The notes: generated from the sequence alone by a model not told the origin. Positions 1 to 9,257 are shown, numbered from the stretch's first letter. The stretch: 64,000 nt of DNA from Betaproteobacteria bacterium (GCA_900299145.1 OMIN01000127.1:1-64000), one strand, 5' to 3'. A program made the numbers and translations.

Positions 1-17
1 CCATTCCTCATCCCCCC

Positions 18-1061
18 TCACGGCACCACATCTTCGGTAAACCATTCGGTGGGCAGCTTATGTCCGCAGCCCGCCGCACAGGCCTTTTGGTAAAGAACAG
101 CGCCAAGGGCAGCAAACTGCAAACCGATGCCCGGCAAATTGACGAAGCAGCTGGTTTGCTTGTCCGCCGTGCGAGAGGGCGCAAGGCCCGCCATGATTTC
201 GGCAAGCGTGGGGGTTGCCGCGGGGTCGAGCCCCGCAATGGCGTGACGGTTTTTTGGCAGTTTGACCCCGCGCGTCACGCTGATGGCGTCGTGGGCTATC
301 TTATCGTTTACAGCCACAATGTCCGCGCGCGCCACCACGGCCGGTTCAAGTTCCGCGCCGCGTATGGTGCTCACATGCATGCCTGGTTCCAGCCAGTCCG
401 CCCTGAAAACGTGCTGCGCGGCGTTGGTGGCGCACAGCACGATATCCGCGCCTTTGACGGCCGCTTCGGGCGACGCTGCTGCCGTGACCACCGCGCCGGT
501 ATGACGCGACAGGTCGGCGCAGAACGCGGCAAGTTTGTCGCGCGTGGGGCTGTAACAATGAATCTGTGCCTGCGGATACAGCGCGTTGATCGCAAGCACA
601 TGCCCGCCCGCCTGCCAGCCCGCGCCGATCACAGCCACGCGGTGCGGTTTCTGTTTTGCCATATATTTCGCCGAGAGCGCGGACGTGGCGCCCACGCGCA
701 GGCGCTGCACTACGCCATCCGGGAAAATCGCCAGCGGCTCGCCGGTATTCACGCGAAACAGCAGCACCAGCCCGGTGTACCGGTTGCCGGGGGCTAGCGG
801 CAGTTTCACCTGACGCTTTTCGCCGAACGAAATAATGTCGGAGTTAAGCCGCACCACGGCCACATCGAGCCTTTGCACGACCGCGCCCATCAGCTTTAGC
901 GAATACACGGCATCCGCCCGCTGCGTACTGCTAACTGCGTCCGAGCGCGCAGCATTGGCGGCACGGCCATGCGCGAATTCGATGTAGGCTTCCTCCAGCG
1001 CGGCCATACACTCGCCCATGGTCAGGAGTTTTTCGGCGTCGTCGTTCGACAGTATCAGCAT
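18..1061 (-). CDS. Ornithine cyclodeaminase / mu-crystallin family protein
   Basis: The 347-residue product matches the ornithine cyclodeaminase/mu-crystallin fold. It has an NAD(P)-binding stretch around VAVIGAGWQAGGHV and, further on, the family-typical segment ADIVLCATNA. Family members deaminate or reduce amino and imino acids, such as ornithine, alanine-type substrates or ketimines; the substrate here cannot be told. I start at the ATG at 1061 because the protein then begins MLILSNDDAEK, as in relatives. The frame stays open to 1139, but the extra 26 residues look unlike the family. It points away from the Bug gene at 1221, so the two are divergent. Confidence 0.85.
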   Translation of the reverse strand: MLILSNDDAEKLLTMGECMAALEEAYIEFAHGRAANAARSDAVSSTQRADAVYSLKLMGAVVQRLDVAVVRLNSDIISFGEKRQVKLPLAPGNRYTGLVLLFRVNTGEPLAIFPDGVVQRLRVGATSALSAKYMAKQKPHRVAVIGAGWQAGGHVLAINALYPQAQIHCYSPTRDKLAAFCADLSRHTGAVVTAAASPEAAVKGADIVLCATNAAQHVFRADWLEPGMHVSTIRGAELEPAVVARADIVAVNDKIAHDAISVTRGVKLPKNRHAIAGLDPAATPTLAEIMAGLAPSRTADKQTSCFVNLPGIGLQFAALGAVLYQKACAAGCGHKLPTEWFTEDVVP

Positions 1062-1184
1062 CGCGGTGCGTTCATTATGAAGGTCAGTGGCTTTGAATTG
1101 TAATCTTGCCGCGTTACAGTCGCGCCTGTTGAACGCCAATCACGACGCTGGTACACGCCTCAGCAGGCCCTGCCCGGAATAAAC

Positions 1185-1217
1185 ATAAGTATTTGTTTTA
1201 ATTGGATTTTTTTAAAT
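1185..1217 (+). repeat. AT-rich dispersed repeat, copy 1
   Basis: Begins ATAAGTATTTGTTTTAATTG and continues into a T-run. It ends four bases before the ATG at 1221, so it occupies the place where a ribosome binding site is expected. No Shine-Dalgarno sequence is visible. Confidence 0.9.
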
Positions 1218-1220
1218 ATC

Positions 1221-2192
1221 ATGAACATCCTGTCCGCGCTGCGCTTCTCCCTTATCTTGGTCATCGCGGGTTTGCCGGCCGCCGGCCCTTGTGCCGCGCA
1301 AGCCTTCCCCACCAAACCCATAAGCATCATCGTGCCCGCCACACCGGGCGGCGGCACTGACATTCTGTCGCGTTTGCTGAGTCCCAAGCTCACGGAATAT
1401 CTCGGCCAAGGCATGATTATTGAAAACCGCGCCGGCGCATCGACGAATATCGTTACGGAGTTTGTCGCGCGCTCGTCGCCCGACGGCTACACCGTGCTGA
1501 TGGCCACCACGCCGCACGCGGTGAACCCAAGCCTTTTCCGCAAACTCCCGTTCGATCCGGTCAGGGATTTCACTTTTCTGAGCCAGCTTGCTCTGACACA
1601 AAACGTGATCGTGGTGCACCCTTCGCTGCCCGCCACCAACATCAAACAATTCATCGCACTCGCCAAGGCGCGGCCGGGGCAGATCACGGCAGGCGCTTCC
1701 GGCGGCACCTCCGCTTTTCTTGCCATCGAAATGCTGAAAACCGCCGCCAGCATTGACGTACTGAACATCGCCTACAAGGGCGCGGGCGCGGCGCTGAACG
1801 ATATCATTGCCGGCCATTTGCAGTTTCAGGTCAATACCACGCTTGCCGCGCTGCCCTTCATCCAAACCGGCAAATTGCGCGCAATCGCCACCTGCGGCGC
1901 TCAACGCACCAAAACGCTGCCGGATGTACCCACTGTCGCCGAAACGCTGAAGGGCTTTGAGTCCAATGGCTGGTACGCGCTGCTCGGCCCCGCCGGCATG
2001 CAGCGCGACGTGGTGATGCGGCTGCACAGCGCGTTCGCCAGGGCGTTGCAGTCGCCCGACCTCGCCAAACGTCTGTCTGACATGGGAGTTGATATCGTCG
2101 CCGGATCACCCGACGAACTGGCGCGGCTCATGCCCCTGGAAATCGCGAAGTGGGCGGCAGCGGTGAAGGCCTCGGGCGCCAAGCCGGAATAG
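1221..2192 (+). CDS. Tripartite tricarboxylate transporter substrate-binding protein (Bug/TctC)
   Basis: This 323-residue periplasmic binding protein has a signal peptide ending near CAAQA. It carries the Bug hallmarks: PTKPISIIVPATPGGGTD near the mature N-terminus, IENRAGA, SPDGYT, and the segment IAYKGAGAALND in place of the usual VPYKG. Bug proteins capture carboxylates or similar small acids for TctAB transporters. No tctA or tctB gene is next to it, so partner and ligand are unknown. Translation starts directly after AT-rich repeat copy 1. Confidence 0.93.
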   Translation: MNILSALRFSLILVIAGLPAAGPCAAQAFPTKPISIIVPATPGGGTDILSRLLSPKLTEYLGQGMIIENRAGASTNIVTEFVARSSPDGYTVLMATTPHAVNPSLFRKLPFDPVRDFTFLSQLALTQNVIVVHPSLPATNIKQFIALAKARPGQITAGASGGTSAFLAIEMLKTAASIDVLNIAYKGAGAALNDIIAGHLQFQVNTTLAALPFIQTGKLRAIATCGAQRTKTLPDVPTVAETLKGFESNGWYALLGPAGMQRDVVMRLHSAFARALQSPDLAKRLSDMGVDIVAGSPDELARLMPLEIAKWAAAVKASGAKPE

Positions 2193-2245
2193 CACGGCTC
2201 GCGTAGCTTCCGTAGTGTTTATTCCGTAGCGTTTAAATATCAGCG

Positions 2246-2788
2246 CTATTGCTGCCGGGGGTCCTTATCCGACGGCAGCCAGAAAGGCAGGCCATCGCTG
2301 GAGCGCCGGGCAGGCGGCGCGGCGGCGGGTGCGGGTCGCGGTGCCGCCATGGCACCACCGGCGCCACCGGCACCACCGGCGCTTGGCGCCACGCCGCCGC
2401 TGCCCGGCCGCGCTGACGCGGGCAAATCTGTCTGCGCCGGCGCGGCACTCGCGATTTGCGGCACCCTGTAGTCTGTCAACACACCGCGGGTATCAAAATA
2501 GAAAATCACGGCGTCCGACCCGCCGCCGCCCGCCAACACACTCAACAGCGGCAACGAACTTGCTGATTCGGAACGCTCGCTGCCTGCGGCGTACGCCGCC
2601 GTTTGCGTGCCATCCCAATTTCTGGACAACACGTTTGGCCGGCCAAACTTATTCACGATTTCAGCGACCGTGGTTTGCCCTTTGCGCACTTCACTCAAAC
2701 GCGTGGCATCTATGCGCGTCGCCGTGCTGGCACAGCCCGTCAACAACGCCATCGCCAACGCCACACTGTACCATCCTGAATTTTTCAA
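2246..2788 (-). CDS. Lipoprotein with SmpA/BamE-like domain
   Basis: I start at the TTG at 2788, which has a GAGGA motif seven bases upstream. The product (180 residues) then begins MKNSGWYSVALAMALLTGC, a clean lipoprotein signal with the lipidated Cys at residue 19. The following segment, LSEVRKGQTTVAEIVNKFG, resembles the start of a BamE/SmpA-type domain. The C-terminal half is a low-complexity Gly/Ala/Pro-rich tail that starts around PGSGGVAPSAGG. It is probably anchored in the outer membrane. A role in envelope assembly is only suggested by the domain. Confidence 0.75.
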   Translation of the reverse strand: MKNSGWYSVALAMALLTGCASTATRIDATRLSEVRKGQTTVAEIVNKFGRPNVLSRNWDGTQTAAYAAGSERSESASSLPLLSVLAGGGGSDAVIFYFDTRGVLTDYRVPQIASAAPAQTDLPASARPGSGGVAPSAGGAGGAGGAMAAPRPAPAAAPPARRSSDGLPFWLPSDKDPRQQ

Positions 2789-3418
2789 TTGCAATCCTCG
2801 CAAACAATAATCCGCGGCGCTCCCGCCGGGAAAACTCCCTCGCAAAAGGTAGTCGATGGCCACCTCGCTGTCCAGCCAATTTCGCCTATCCCGCCGAGGC
2901 TTATTTTTCGATCGCTATTGCGCCGGTGCTGCCGGCAATAGGACACAGCTTTTCGCACTCATTCAGTGCGGGGTGAGGCCCCGATAAACCGGCAACATCT
3001 TTCTCTATGGCGCCGCGATACCAACGAATGCACGAAGGGGAAATCACTTTAACTATATGATTTTATTGAATAAAATTGTTGCCGCCCAATGACTGCAACA
3101 TTAGAGTGGCTCGCGCGTTAGTGTTGCTGTGCCGAACCTGTGTCACAGGGCTACCTTTTACCAACTAGCCAAGGCGCGATAGTTCATGGGGTCTCGGCTG
3201 ATGCGAAATTTTTTCAAGGCCCGGCGCCGCGATCAGCCCGTTGCGCCGCCTGCGGAACTTTCAGGATTTTTCGGGGTATATTCACCAGCCGACTCGCGTT
3301 GAAAATCTGGCAGAGTTTCCGGCGCGCACGCGGCATGAAGGATGGCGTCAACGTTTCATTGCATAAGGCAATGGTCAACAGGCTTCAGGCGACTAGCCAT
3401 AAAGCGGCATACAGGCCC
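2789..3418. other. Long intergenic region
   Basis: About 630 bases separate two divergent lipoprotein genes. It holds AT-rich repeat copy 2 at 3049-3079. A frame on the plus strand is open from 3140, but its N-terminal part lacks any recognisable domain and I treat it as non-coding leader. No tRNA or hairpin terminator was seen. Confidence 0.6.
3049..3079 (+). repeat. AT-rich dispersed repeat, copy 2
   Basis: Reads TTAACTATATGATTTTATTG followed by AATAAAATTG. It matches the family core with C in the S position. It lies in an intergenic region 340 bases upstream of the chosen start of the M48-like gene. Confidence 0.8.
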
Positions 3419-4369
3419 ATGATCGACAGTCCTCGCGCAAAACTTTCGCACCAAGGCGCAACCGCGCTGATGCTGGCGTGCGTGCTATTGCTCTTGGGGC
3501 TATTGAGCGGCTGCGCCACGCCCGGCGGCGGTGAATCCCTGCACGCGCCCACGCAAATCAGCGAACTGTATTCGCAAGTCAGCCTGCGGGTGAAACTCGC
3601 ACTGACGCCAGGCGAACGCAGGGATCCGTTTGATAACCCGGAGCGCGAATGCGCCGGCCCCACCGAATTTGAAGAGCGCGTGGCGCGCATCGGCGCACGG
3701 CTTTCCGTCGCCGCGTATCGCGCCTACCCCACGCTCGCCGAACGAATACCGCGTTTCGTGTTCGCCATTTCCGACAAGCTCGAGCCCGGCGTCGCGTCCA
3801 CGGCGGGCGGGTTAATCGTGGTGCTGCGCCCGGTGAGCGAGATTTCGATGTCGGACGACGCACTCGCCTTCATCATCGCGCGCGAAATGGGTCACGTGAT
3901 TTCACGCCACCATGAACAGAATACCGCCGTGAGCATTGCAATTTCCGTGGCGACCACGGTGCTTGCACCCGCGTTAAATGTGGCGAAGCTGCTGGCGTTC
4001 GCCACCAGCAGTTCCAGCAGCGCAGCCGCTGCCGCACAAGCCACCAGCAGCGCCGCTTCCTTTGCCGGCTCGCAGGCGGTAATTGCCTCGTATGGCGAAC
4101 GGCAACGGCGCACCGCCGACGGGGTGGCGCTGCGCCTGATGCCTCAGGCAGGTTACGACGCACGCGCCGTGCCGGCGGGGCTCACCCCGGAATGCCCGCC
4201 AACCGAACCCACCAAGTGGCTGCGTGAGTTGCACGAATCGGTGGCGCAGCTTGCCCCGCTACTAGCCGGCCCCAACCGCGGCGCATCGGCCGGCGCCAGC
4301 GTCGCGCACACCGGGGCCGCGGTAACGCCACCAGCACCCGTGGTCGAGCGCGGCAGGCCACTGAATTGA
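3419..4369 (+). CDS. M48-like peptidase homologue, lipoprotein, zinc ligands lost
   Basis: From the ATG at 3419 the product is 316 residues. It has a lipoprotein signal ending LLSGC (Cys32) and a fold-typical M48 region. The usual HExxH helix reads REMGHVISRH, with Arg155 replacing the first zinc-binding His. The later E-x-x-x-D motif reads GERQRRTADG, where the ligand Glu is replaced by Arg. Between them sits a Ser/Ala-rich tract near residues 197-216. It is therefore probably a non-catalytic paralogue. Alternative starts at 3371 (47-residue signal region) or 3335 cannot be excluded; no start has a well-spaced Shine-Dalgarno sequence. Confidence 0.72.
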   Translation: MIDSPRAKLSHQGATALMLACVLLLLGLLSGCATPGGGESLHAPTQISELYSQVSLRVKLALTPGERRDPFDNPERECAGPTEFEERVARIGARLSVAAYRAYPTLAERIPRFVFAISDKLEPGVASTAGGLIVVLRPVSEISMSDDALAFIIAREMGHVISRHHEQNTAVSIAISVATTVLAPALNVAKLLAFATSSSSSAAAAAQATSSAASFAGSQAVIASYGERQRRTADGVALRLMPQAGYDARAVPAGLTPECPPTEPTKWLRELHESVAQLAPLLAGPNRGASAGASVAHTGAAVTPPAPVVERGRPLN

Positions 4370-4474
4370 CGCCATGTCCATAAATGAATCTGCGCGGTTT
4401 GCCTTTCTTATCACGCAGTTCGCCCGAATCATCCTGCTCACCCCATGCGTGAATCCACGCGCGGACCGGCACGC

Positions 4475-4891
4475 ATGTTGATACGCCCCTATCGGGAAGC
4501 AGACGAAGCCGCGGTCATTGCACTATGTAACGAATGTGAACTCACGCGCCCCTGGAATGACCCGCGCAAGGATATTGCGCGCAAATCCCGGGTGCAACCC
4601 GAATGGTTTTTGGTCGGCACGTGGGAGAACGAGATTATCGCCAGTGTCATGGCGGGTTACGAAGGGCATCGCGGCTGGGTCAACTACCTCGCTGTGGCGC
4701 GCGCCCATCGCGGGCGCGGGCATGCCACCGCGCTGATGCGCCACGTTGAGGAGCTGCTCACGGCGGCCGGTTGCCCGAAACTCAGTCTGCAGGTGCGCAC
4801 ATCCAACCCGCAGGCGCTCGAGTTCTACCGGCGCATTGGCTACACGCGGGACGAAGCAGTCAGTCTTGGCAAGCGCCTGATTGCCGATTGA
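4475..4891 (+). CDS. ypeA: GNAT acetyltransferase, YpeA-like
   Basis: This 138-residue protein follows E. coli YpeA closely over its length. It shares the early LTRPWNDP segment, the MAGYEGHRGWVNYLAV segment, the acetyl-CoA loop RGRGHATALM, and the ending SLGKRLI. GNAT enzymes transfer an acetyl group from acetyl-CoA to an amine or protein lysine; the substrate of YpeA is not established. The upstream ATG at 4445 would add ten residues. I prefer 4475 because it gives the family length. It stands alone between unrelated genes. Confidence 0.85.
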   Translation: MLIRPYREADEAAVIALCNECELTRPWNDPRKDIARKSRVQPEWFLVGTWENEIIASVMAGYEGHRGWVNYLAVARAHRGRGHATALMRHVEELLTAAGCPKLSLQVRTSNPQALEFYRRIGYTRDEAVSLGKRLIAD

Positions 4892-5002
4892 CCGACCCGC
4901 CGCTCGCATATTGGGCTTGGCGTGGCGAGGCGCGCCGCCGTGCGGTATTCTGCGGGAAATCGCCGGCTGCCTTGCGGTGCGGCGTGAAGACGGGAGAACG
5001 GT

Positions 5003-6241
5003 ATGAGTGGAGTGTACGAAGGCCTCACGGTGGTCGAACTTGCCGACCGCCGCAACCAGTGGGCCGGCAAGTTGTTATCCGATGGCGGTGCGCGCGTCAT
5101 CCAGATCGAGCCGCTTAGAGGCAGCCCCGCGCGCTGGTGCGGGCCGTTTGTGAACGACAAGCCCGACGCGAACAACTGCCTTGATTACTGGTTTAACAAT
5201 ACCGGCAAGCAAAGCGTCACGCTCGATATCGAACGAAAGCCCGCGCAGGACATGCTGCGCAAGCTGCTGGCGCGTGCCGATGTATTTCTGGAAAGCACAC
5301 GTCCCGGTACGCTGGCGGCAATGGGGCTCGATTACGCTTCGGTCTCCAGCAACAAGGGGCTGATCTACGCCTCACTGACCGACTTTGGCCAGGACGGCCC
5401 GTGGCGCGACTACGAAATGAACGACAGTGCACATCTCGCGCTCGGCGGCACGATGGCCAGTTCGGGTTATTCCGATCCGGCCGTCACGCCCATCGGCGGC
5501 AAGGGCAATCAGTCGTGGCACATGGGTTGTGCCATGGTGATGCACGGCATTACCGTGGCGCTGTACGCGCGCATGAGTTCGGGCGAGGGGCAATACATCG
5601 ATGTGGGCATCCACGACGTCTGCGCCATCGGTACCGAGGCCGCAGTGCCGCACTGGATGTATTTCGGCGAAACGTTTTACCGCCAGACCGGCATGCACGC
5701 GAACGCCAAGCGCGTGCCGCCACTGGAGCTGCCCACTGCCGACGGCAAATATGTCATGGCCGTCAATCAGGGCTTGAACAACAAGACCTGGAATGCCCTG
5801 CTCGACTGGATGGATGAAAAAGGCGTCACAGGCGAATTGCGCGATCCGAAGTTTCAGGAAGAGCCGGTGCGCACCGCCGAGTACCGTCAGGGCACGCTGA
5901 TCCGCGACGCCATGCGCAAGCTGATTGCCGCCAGCAACGCCGAGGAATGCTTTTTGCGCGCGCAAAACATGGGCATTTCGTGGGCGATGATTCGTGCCGC
6001 CGAAGAAAACTATGATCTGGCGCATTACAAACAACGCGATTACTGGCGCAACGTTGAATACCCGCAGATCGGCCGGGCGATACCGTATCCGCGAGGGCCG
6101 TTCGCGTGTGACGATCTGGGTAACGAGCCGCGCGGGCGTGCGCCCAATCTGGGCGAACATACGCGCGCGGTGCTGACCCAGGATTTGGGACTCAACGATC
6201 AGGAAATTTCGGCGCTCGCCGCCGCGGGGGTGATTCAATGA
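5003..6241 (+). CDS. CaiB/BaiF family III CoA-transferase (Asp-containing subunit)
   Basis: The product is 412 residues, typical for class III CoA-transferases. These move CoA between acyl groups through an aspartyl-CoA anhydride intermediate. The motif GQYIDVGIHDV places Asp205 where the catalytic Asp lies. A GGGAGAA-like ribosome site precedes the ATG. Its stop overlaps the next gene by four bases (ATGA), so the two proteins are probably made together and may form a heteromer. It is the first gene of a catabolic cluster running to about 12.2 kb. The acyl substrate is unknown. Confidence 0.9.
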   Translation: MSGVYEGLTVVELADRRNQWAGKLLSDGGARVIQIEPLRGSPARWCGPFVNDKPDANNCLDYWFNNTGKQSVTLDIERKPAQDMLRKLLARADVFLESTRPGTLAAMGLDYASVSSNKGLIYASLTDFGQDGPWRDYEMNDSAHLALGGTMASSGYSDPAVTPIGGKGNQSWHMGCAMVMHGITVALYARMSSGEGQYIDVGIHDVCAIGTEAAVPHWMYFGETFYRQTGMHANAKRVPPLELPTADGKYVMAVNQGLNNKTWNALLDWMDEKGVTGELRDPKFQEEPVRTAEYRQGTLIRDAMRKLIAASNAEECFLRAQNMGISWAMIRAAEENYDLAHYKQRDYWRNVEYPQIGRAIPYPRGPFACDDLGNEPRGRAPNLGEHTRAVLTQDLGLNDQEISALAAAGVIQ

Positions 6242-7554
6242 GCATTGCTACCAAGGCAGACAATGCCGCGCACAAACAGAAAGGCGTGCTCTCCGGCATC
6301 CGCGTGCTGGATTTCACCTGGAAAACCGTCGGCCCGTGGGCACCGCGGCTGCTGACCCACTACGGTGCGGAAGTGATACACGTGGAGCGCGCCGGTGGCT
6401 TTGACGATCATCGCTACGCCGCGCACCGGTCAATTACCACCGATGACGACACGCCAGACCATGTGCAGGGCGGCAAGAAGTGGTACACCGACCCTTACTT
6501 CAATACACTGCACCACGGCAAGCTCGCCATCAGCCTGAACACGCGCAGCCCCGAAGGCATCAAGATCGTGGAGCGTCTGATTGGCAAGTGCGACGCCATC
6601 ATCGAAAACTTCAGTGCCGAGGTGTTCCCCAACTGGGGCCTGACGTGGGAACGCATACACGCGCTGAATCCGAAGATTGTGTACATGAGTTCGTCGGGTT
6701 TCGGCCACACGGGCGAGTGGAAGGGCTTTCGCAGCTTCGGGCCAACGGCCGCCGCGCAATCGGGTCTGACGCTTTCTTCGGGCCTCCCGGGGCAACCGCC
6801 AGCGGGCTACGGCTATTCGTATCTGGATGTGATGGGCGGCTGGATGGGCGGGCTGGGGCTGATGCAGGCGCTCATGCAAGCCAGGAAAACCGGCAAGGGC
6901 ATGTATCTTGATTATTCAGTGACCGAGGGCGCGATGACCATGGTCGGCCCCTTCCTCCTCGACTATCAGGTGAATGGACGCAAGACGCGCCGGCCGGATT
7001 TCCCTCCGGGCAATCGCGCCGTGTTCCCGCAAGTGGCACCCCACAACACCTATCGCTGCGCGGGCAATGACCGCATCGGCCAATACTGGTGGGTATTCAT
7101 CGCCTGTGAAACGCAGGCACAGTTCGAGGCGCTGTGCGGCGTGATGGAACAACCGCAGCTCGCCCTCGATCCCCGGTTTGCCACCAATGAAGCGCGGGTC
7201 AAAAATCAGGACGAACTCGAGGCCATCATCGGCCAATGGACGCGCGCGCGCCGCCGCTACGACATCATGCGCCAATGTCAGAACGCGGGCGTTATCGCCG
7301 CTGTGGTGCAGAGCGCCGAAGACCGCGTGGAGTACGATCCGCAGTTGCAACATCGCGGCATTCACCCGGTGGTACATCATCCTGACCTGGGTGAAGTGCA
7401 GTACGAAGGGTATCCGCCGAAACTCTCGCGCACGCCCGCGTATGTCCACGGACGCGCACCGCTGCTGGCCGAGCATAACGACTACGTTTATGGTGAACTG
7501 CTTGGCATGAGTGCGGCGGAGATCGTGAGCATGAAGGAACGCGGCATTATCTGA
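6238..7554 (+). CDS. CaiB/BaiF family III CoA-transferase (Glu at the Asp site)
   Basis: A 438-residue family III protein translationally coupled to the previous gene. The aligned motif here is GMYLDYSVTEGA, with Glu230 at the position held by Asp205 in its partner. In alpha-methylacyl-CoA racemases this position is also Glu. In heterodimeric enzymes such as benzylsuccinate CoA-transferase (BbsEF) only one subunit keeps the catalytic Asp. I infer a two-subunit CoA-transferase, but a separate racemase-like activity is an alternative. Confidence 0.88.
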   Translation: MSIATKADNAAHKQKGVLSGIRVLDFTWKTVGPWAPRLLTHYGAEVIHVERAGGFDDHRYAAHRSITTDDDTPDHVQGGKKWYTDPYFNTLHHGKLAISLNTRSPEGIKIVERLIGKCDAIIENFSAEVFPNWGLTWERIHALNPKIVYMSSSGFGHTGEWKGFRSFGPTAAAQSGLTLSSGLPGQPPAGYGYSYLDVMGGWMGGLGLMQALMQARKTGKGMYLDYSVTEGAMTMVGPFLLDYQVNGRKTRRPDFPPGNRAVFPQVAPHNTYRCAGNDRIGQYWWVFIACETQAQFEALCGVMEQPQLALDPRFATNEARVKNQDELEAIIGQWTRARRRYDIMRQCQNAGVIAAVVQSAEDRVEYDPQLQHRGIHPVVHHPDLGEVQYEGYPPKLSRTPAYVHGRAPLLAEHNDYVYGELLGMSAAEIVSMKERGII

Positions 7555-7569
7555 CAAGCTGAAACAGTC

Positions 7570-7601
7570 ATAAGTATCTGTTTTTAAACAATTTTTTTAA
7601 G
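7570..7601 (+). repeat. AT-rich dispersed repeat, copy 3
   Basis: Reads ATAAGTATCTGTTTTTAAAC then AATTTTTTTAAG. It lies between the second CoA-transferase and the thiolase-like gene, 18 bases before the latter's ATG. It shares a TTTTTAAAC variant with copy 20, which lies in coding DNA. Confidence 0.88.
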
Positions 7602-7618
7602 AATACTGAAAGCCACTC

Positions 7619-8824
7619 ATGACAGAACTCTTTGACCGCAAGCGGCTCGGCGCGTTGAAAGACACCGTCGCCGTCGTTGGCGTGGGCGAAACCGACTACG
7701 GCGCGGATTACCGCGGCGCGGGCGGCAAGGCCATGGCCAAGGGCGAGGCGCGCTATGACTCATATACGCTGGCCTCTCGCGCACTGAAGCGTGCGCTGGA
7801 CGACGCAGGCTTGAAGAAGGACGATATTGATGGCCTGTGCACTGGCCCGACACTTTCTGGCGAGCGTGCGAGCGAGCTGTGGGGCCTGAACCCGCGCTGG
7901 AGCGGCAGCGGAGATGCCGCACAGTGCATCATCGAGGCGGTAATGGCCATCAATTGCGGGCTCGCCACCACCGTGGCCTGCGTGTATGGCAATGCGCAGC
8001 GCTCGATGAACACGGCGTACGGCGGCTCGCGAGTCACCGGGGGCGCAATCACCTCGTATTTCTATTATGCACCCTGGGGATTGACTTCGCAGGGCGCACT
8101 GTATGCGATGTTTTTCCAGCGCCACAAGCTCTTGTATGGCACGACGGACGAGCAGCTTGGCGCCATTGCGGTAGCCTTCCGCAAGCATGCATGCATGAAC
8201 CCCAATGCGGTGATGTACGGCAAGCCCATTACCATCGACGATTACATGAATGCCAAGTTCGTGGCGGAACCGCTGCGCTTGTTCGATTACTGCCTGATCA
8301 ACGACGGCGGTGTTGCCATTATCGTGCGCCGTGCAGACATGGCCAGGGATTTGAAGCAGAAGCCGGTTTACATCAGCGGCATGGGTTGGGCCGAGGAAAA
8401 CGTGGACGCCACGCAATTGCGCCCGCGCCTGAAGGACTTTTATCACACGGCGCATCACGGTGTGGCGGCGCAGGTATACCCGATGGCGGGCGTTACACCG
8501 AAGGACGTGGATGTGTTCGCCACCTATGACAGCTTCAGCGTGCACCTGTTGGCGTCACTCGAAGGCTTTGGTTTTTGCAAAGAGGGTGAAGGCGGCGCGT
8601 GGATACAAAACGGTCGCATCGAAATTGGCGGCGAGCTGCCGTGCAACACCAGTGGCGGCATGCTCTCGGAGAGCTACATGCAAAGCTGGAATCATCAGCC
8701 TGAACTCATACGTCAGTTGCGCGGTGGGCTGGGTGAGCGGCAGGTCAAGGGCGCGGAAGTCGGGCAATACGTGCACGATGTCGCGGGCAAATGCAAAAGT
8801 CTCATTTACACGAGGGGGGCCTAG
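7619..8824 (+). CDS. Thiolase-fold protein (SCP2/Ltp-like), active Cys absent
   Basis: The 401-residue product has the thiolase fold of SCP2/lipid-transfer type, with the late motif CNTSGGMLSESY. Where thiolases have the nucleophile in a CxSG motif, this protein has SGSGDAA (Ser95). It is followed directly by a DUF35 OB-fold protein. Actinobacterial Ltp2 is a thiolase-fold retro-aldolase that lacks the Cys and needs a DUF35 partner. By analogy I suggest a retro-aldol C-C cleavage of an acyl-CoA rather than classical thiolysis. It shares its transcript with the genes up- and downstream. Confidence 0.82.
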   Translation: MTELFDRKRLGALKDTVAVVGVGETDYGADYRGAGGKAMAKGEARYDSYTLASRALKRALDDAGLKKDDIDGLCTGPTLSGERASELWGLNPRWSGSGDAAQCIIEAVMAINCGLATTVACVYGNAQRSMNTAYGGSRVTGGAITSYFYYAPWGLTSQGALYAMFFQRHKLLYGTTDEQLGAIAVAFRKHACMNPNAVMYGKPITIDDYMNAKFVAEPLRLFDYCLINDGGVAIIVRRADMARDLKQKPVYISGMGWAEENVDATQLRPRLKDFYHTAHHGVAAQVYPMAGVTPKDVDVFATYDSFSVHLLASLEGFGFCKEGEGGAWIQNGRIEIGGELPCNTSGGMLSESYMQSWNHQPELIRQLRGGLGERQVKGAEVGQYVHDVAGKCKSLIYTRGA

Positions 8825-8826
8825 GC

Positions 8827-9237
8827 ATGGCCACACAAAGACCGATACGCTCCATGGATCCGTACGCCGAGCAGTTCTGGACGTACACGCAAAAGAAGGA
8901 GTTTCGTCTGCAACAATGCAGCGAGTGCAACAAGTTCCGCTGGCCGCCGGGCCCGTCCTGCGACAACTGCCTCTCGGATCAGTTTCAATGGACGCCAATG
9001 AAAGGACGCGGCAAAGTGTTGTCGTGGACGACGTTTCACCGTGCGTATTTTCCCGAGTATCCCGCGCCACATACTTCAATTGCGCTGGAGCTGGACGAAG
9101 GGCCGCTTTTTGTCAGTTATCCGGTCGATATCGATGTAAAGAGTCTGCGCGAAGGCATGGTGTTGTCGCTGCGTTGGACGGATGGCGAAGACAAGTTTGG
9201 CGCCTACAATCTTCCCGTTTTTGGCCCCGCAACTTGA
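8827..9237 (+). CDS. Zn-ribbon/OB-fold DUF35 protein
   Basis: This 136-residue protein carries a rubredoxin-like zinc ribbon, C31-x2-C34 and C45-x2-C48, followed by an OB-fold domain. DUF35 proteins act as obligate partners of thiolase-fold enzymes. It starts three bases after the thiolase-like stop, with a G-rich stretch upstream as the possible ribosome site. A longer frame starts at 8791 inside the upstream gene but adds no family-like sequence. Confidence 0.88.
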   Translation: MATQRPIRSMDPYAEQFWTYTQKKEFRLQQCSECNKFRWPPGPSCDNCLSDQFQWTPMKGRGKVLSWTTFHRAYFPEYPAPHTSIALELDEGPLFVSYPVDIDVKSLREGMVLSLRWTDGEDKFGAYNLPVFGPAT

Positions 9238-9257
9238 TAAACGAAAGGCCAGCCTTT

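Noticed and set aside
3140-3418. N-terminal extension of the M48-like gene from 3140
   Set aside because: The 93 extra residues have no family similarity and would bury the lipoprotein signal in the middle of the protein.
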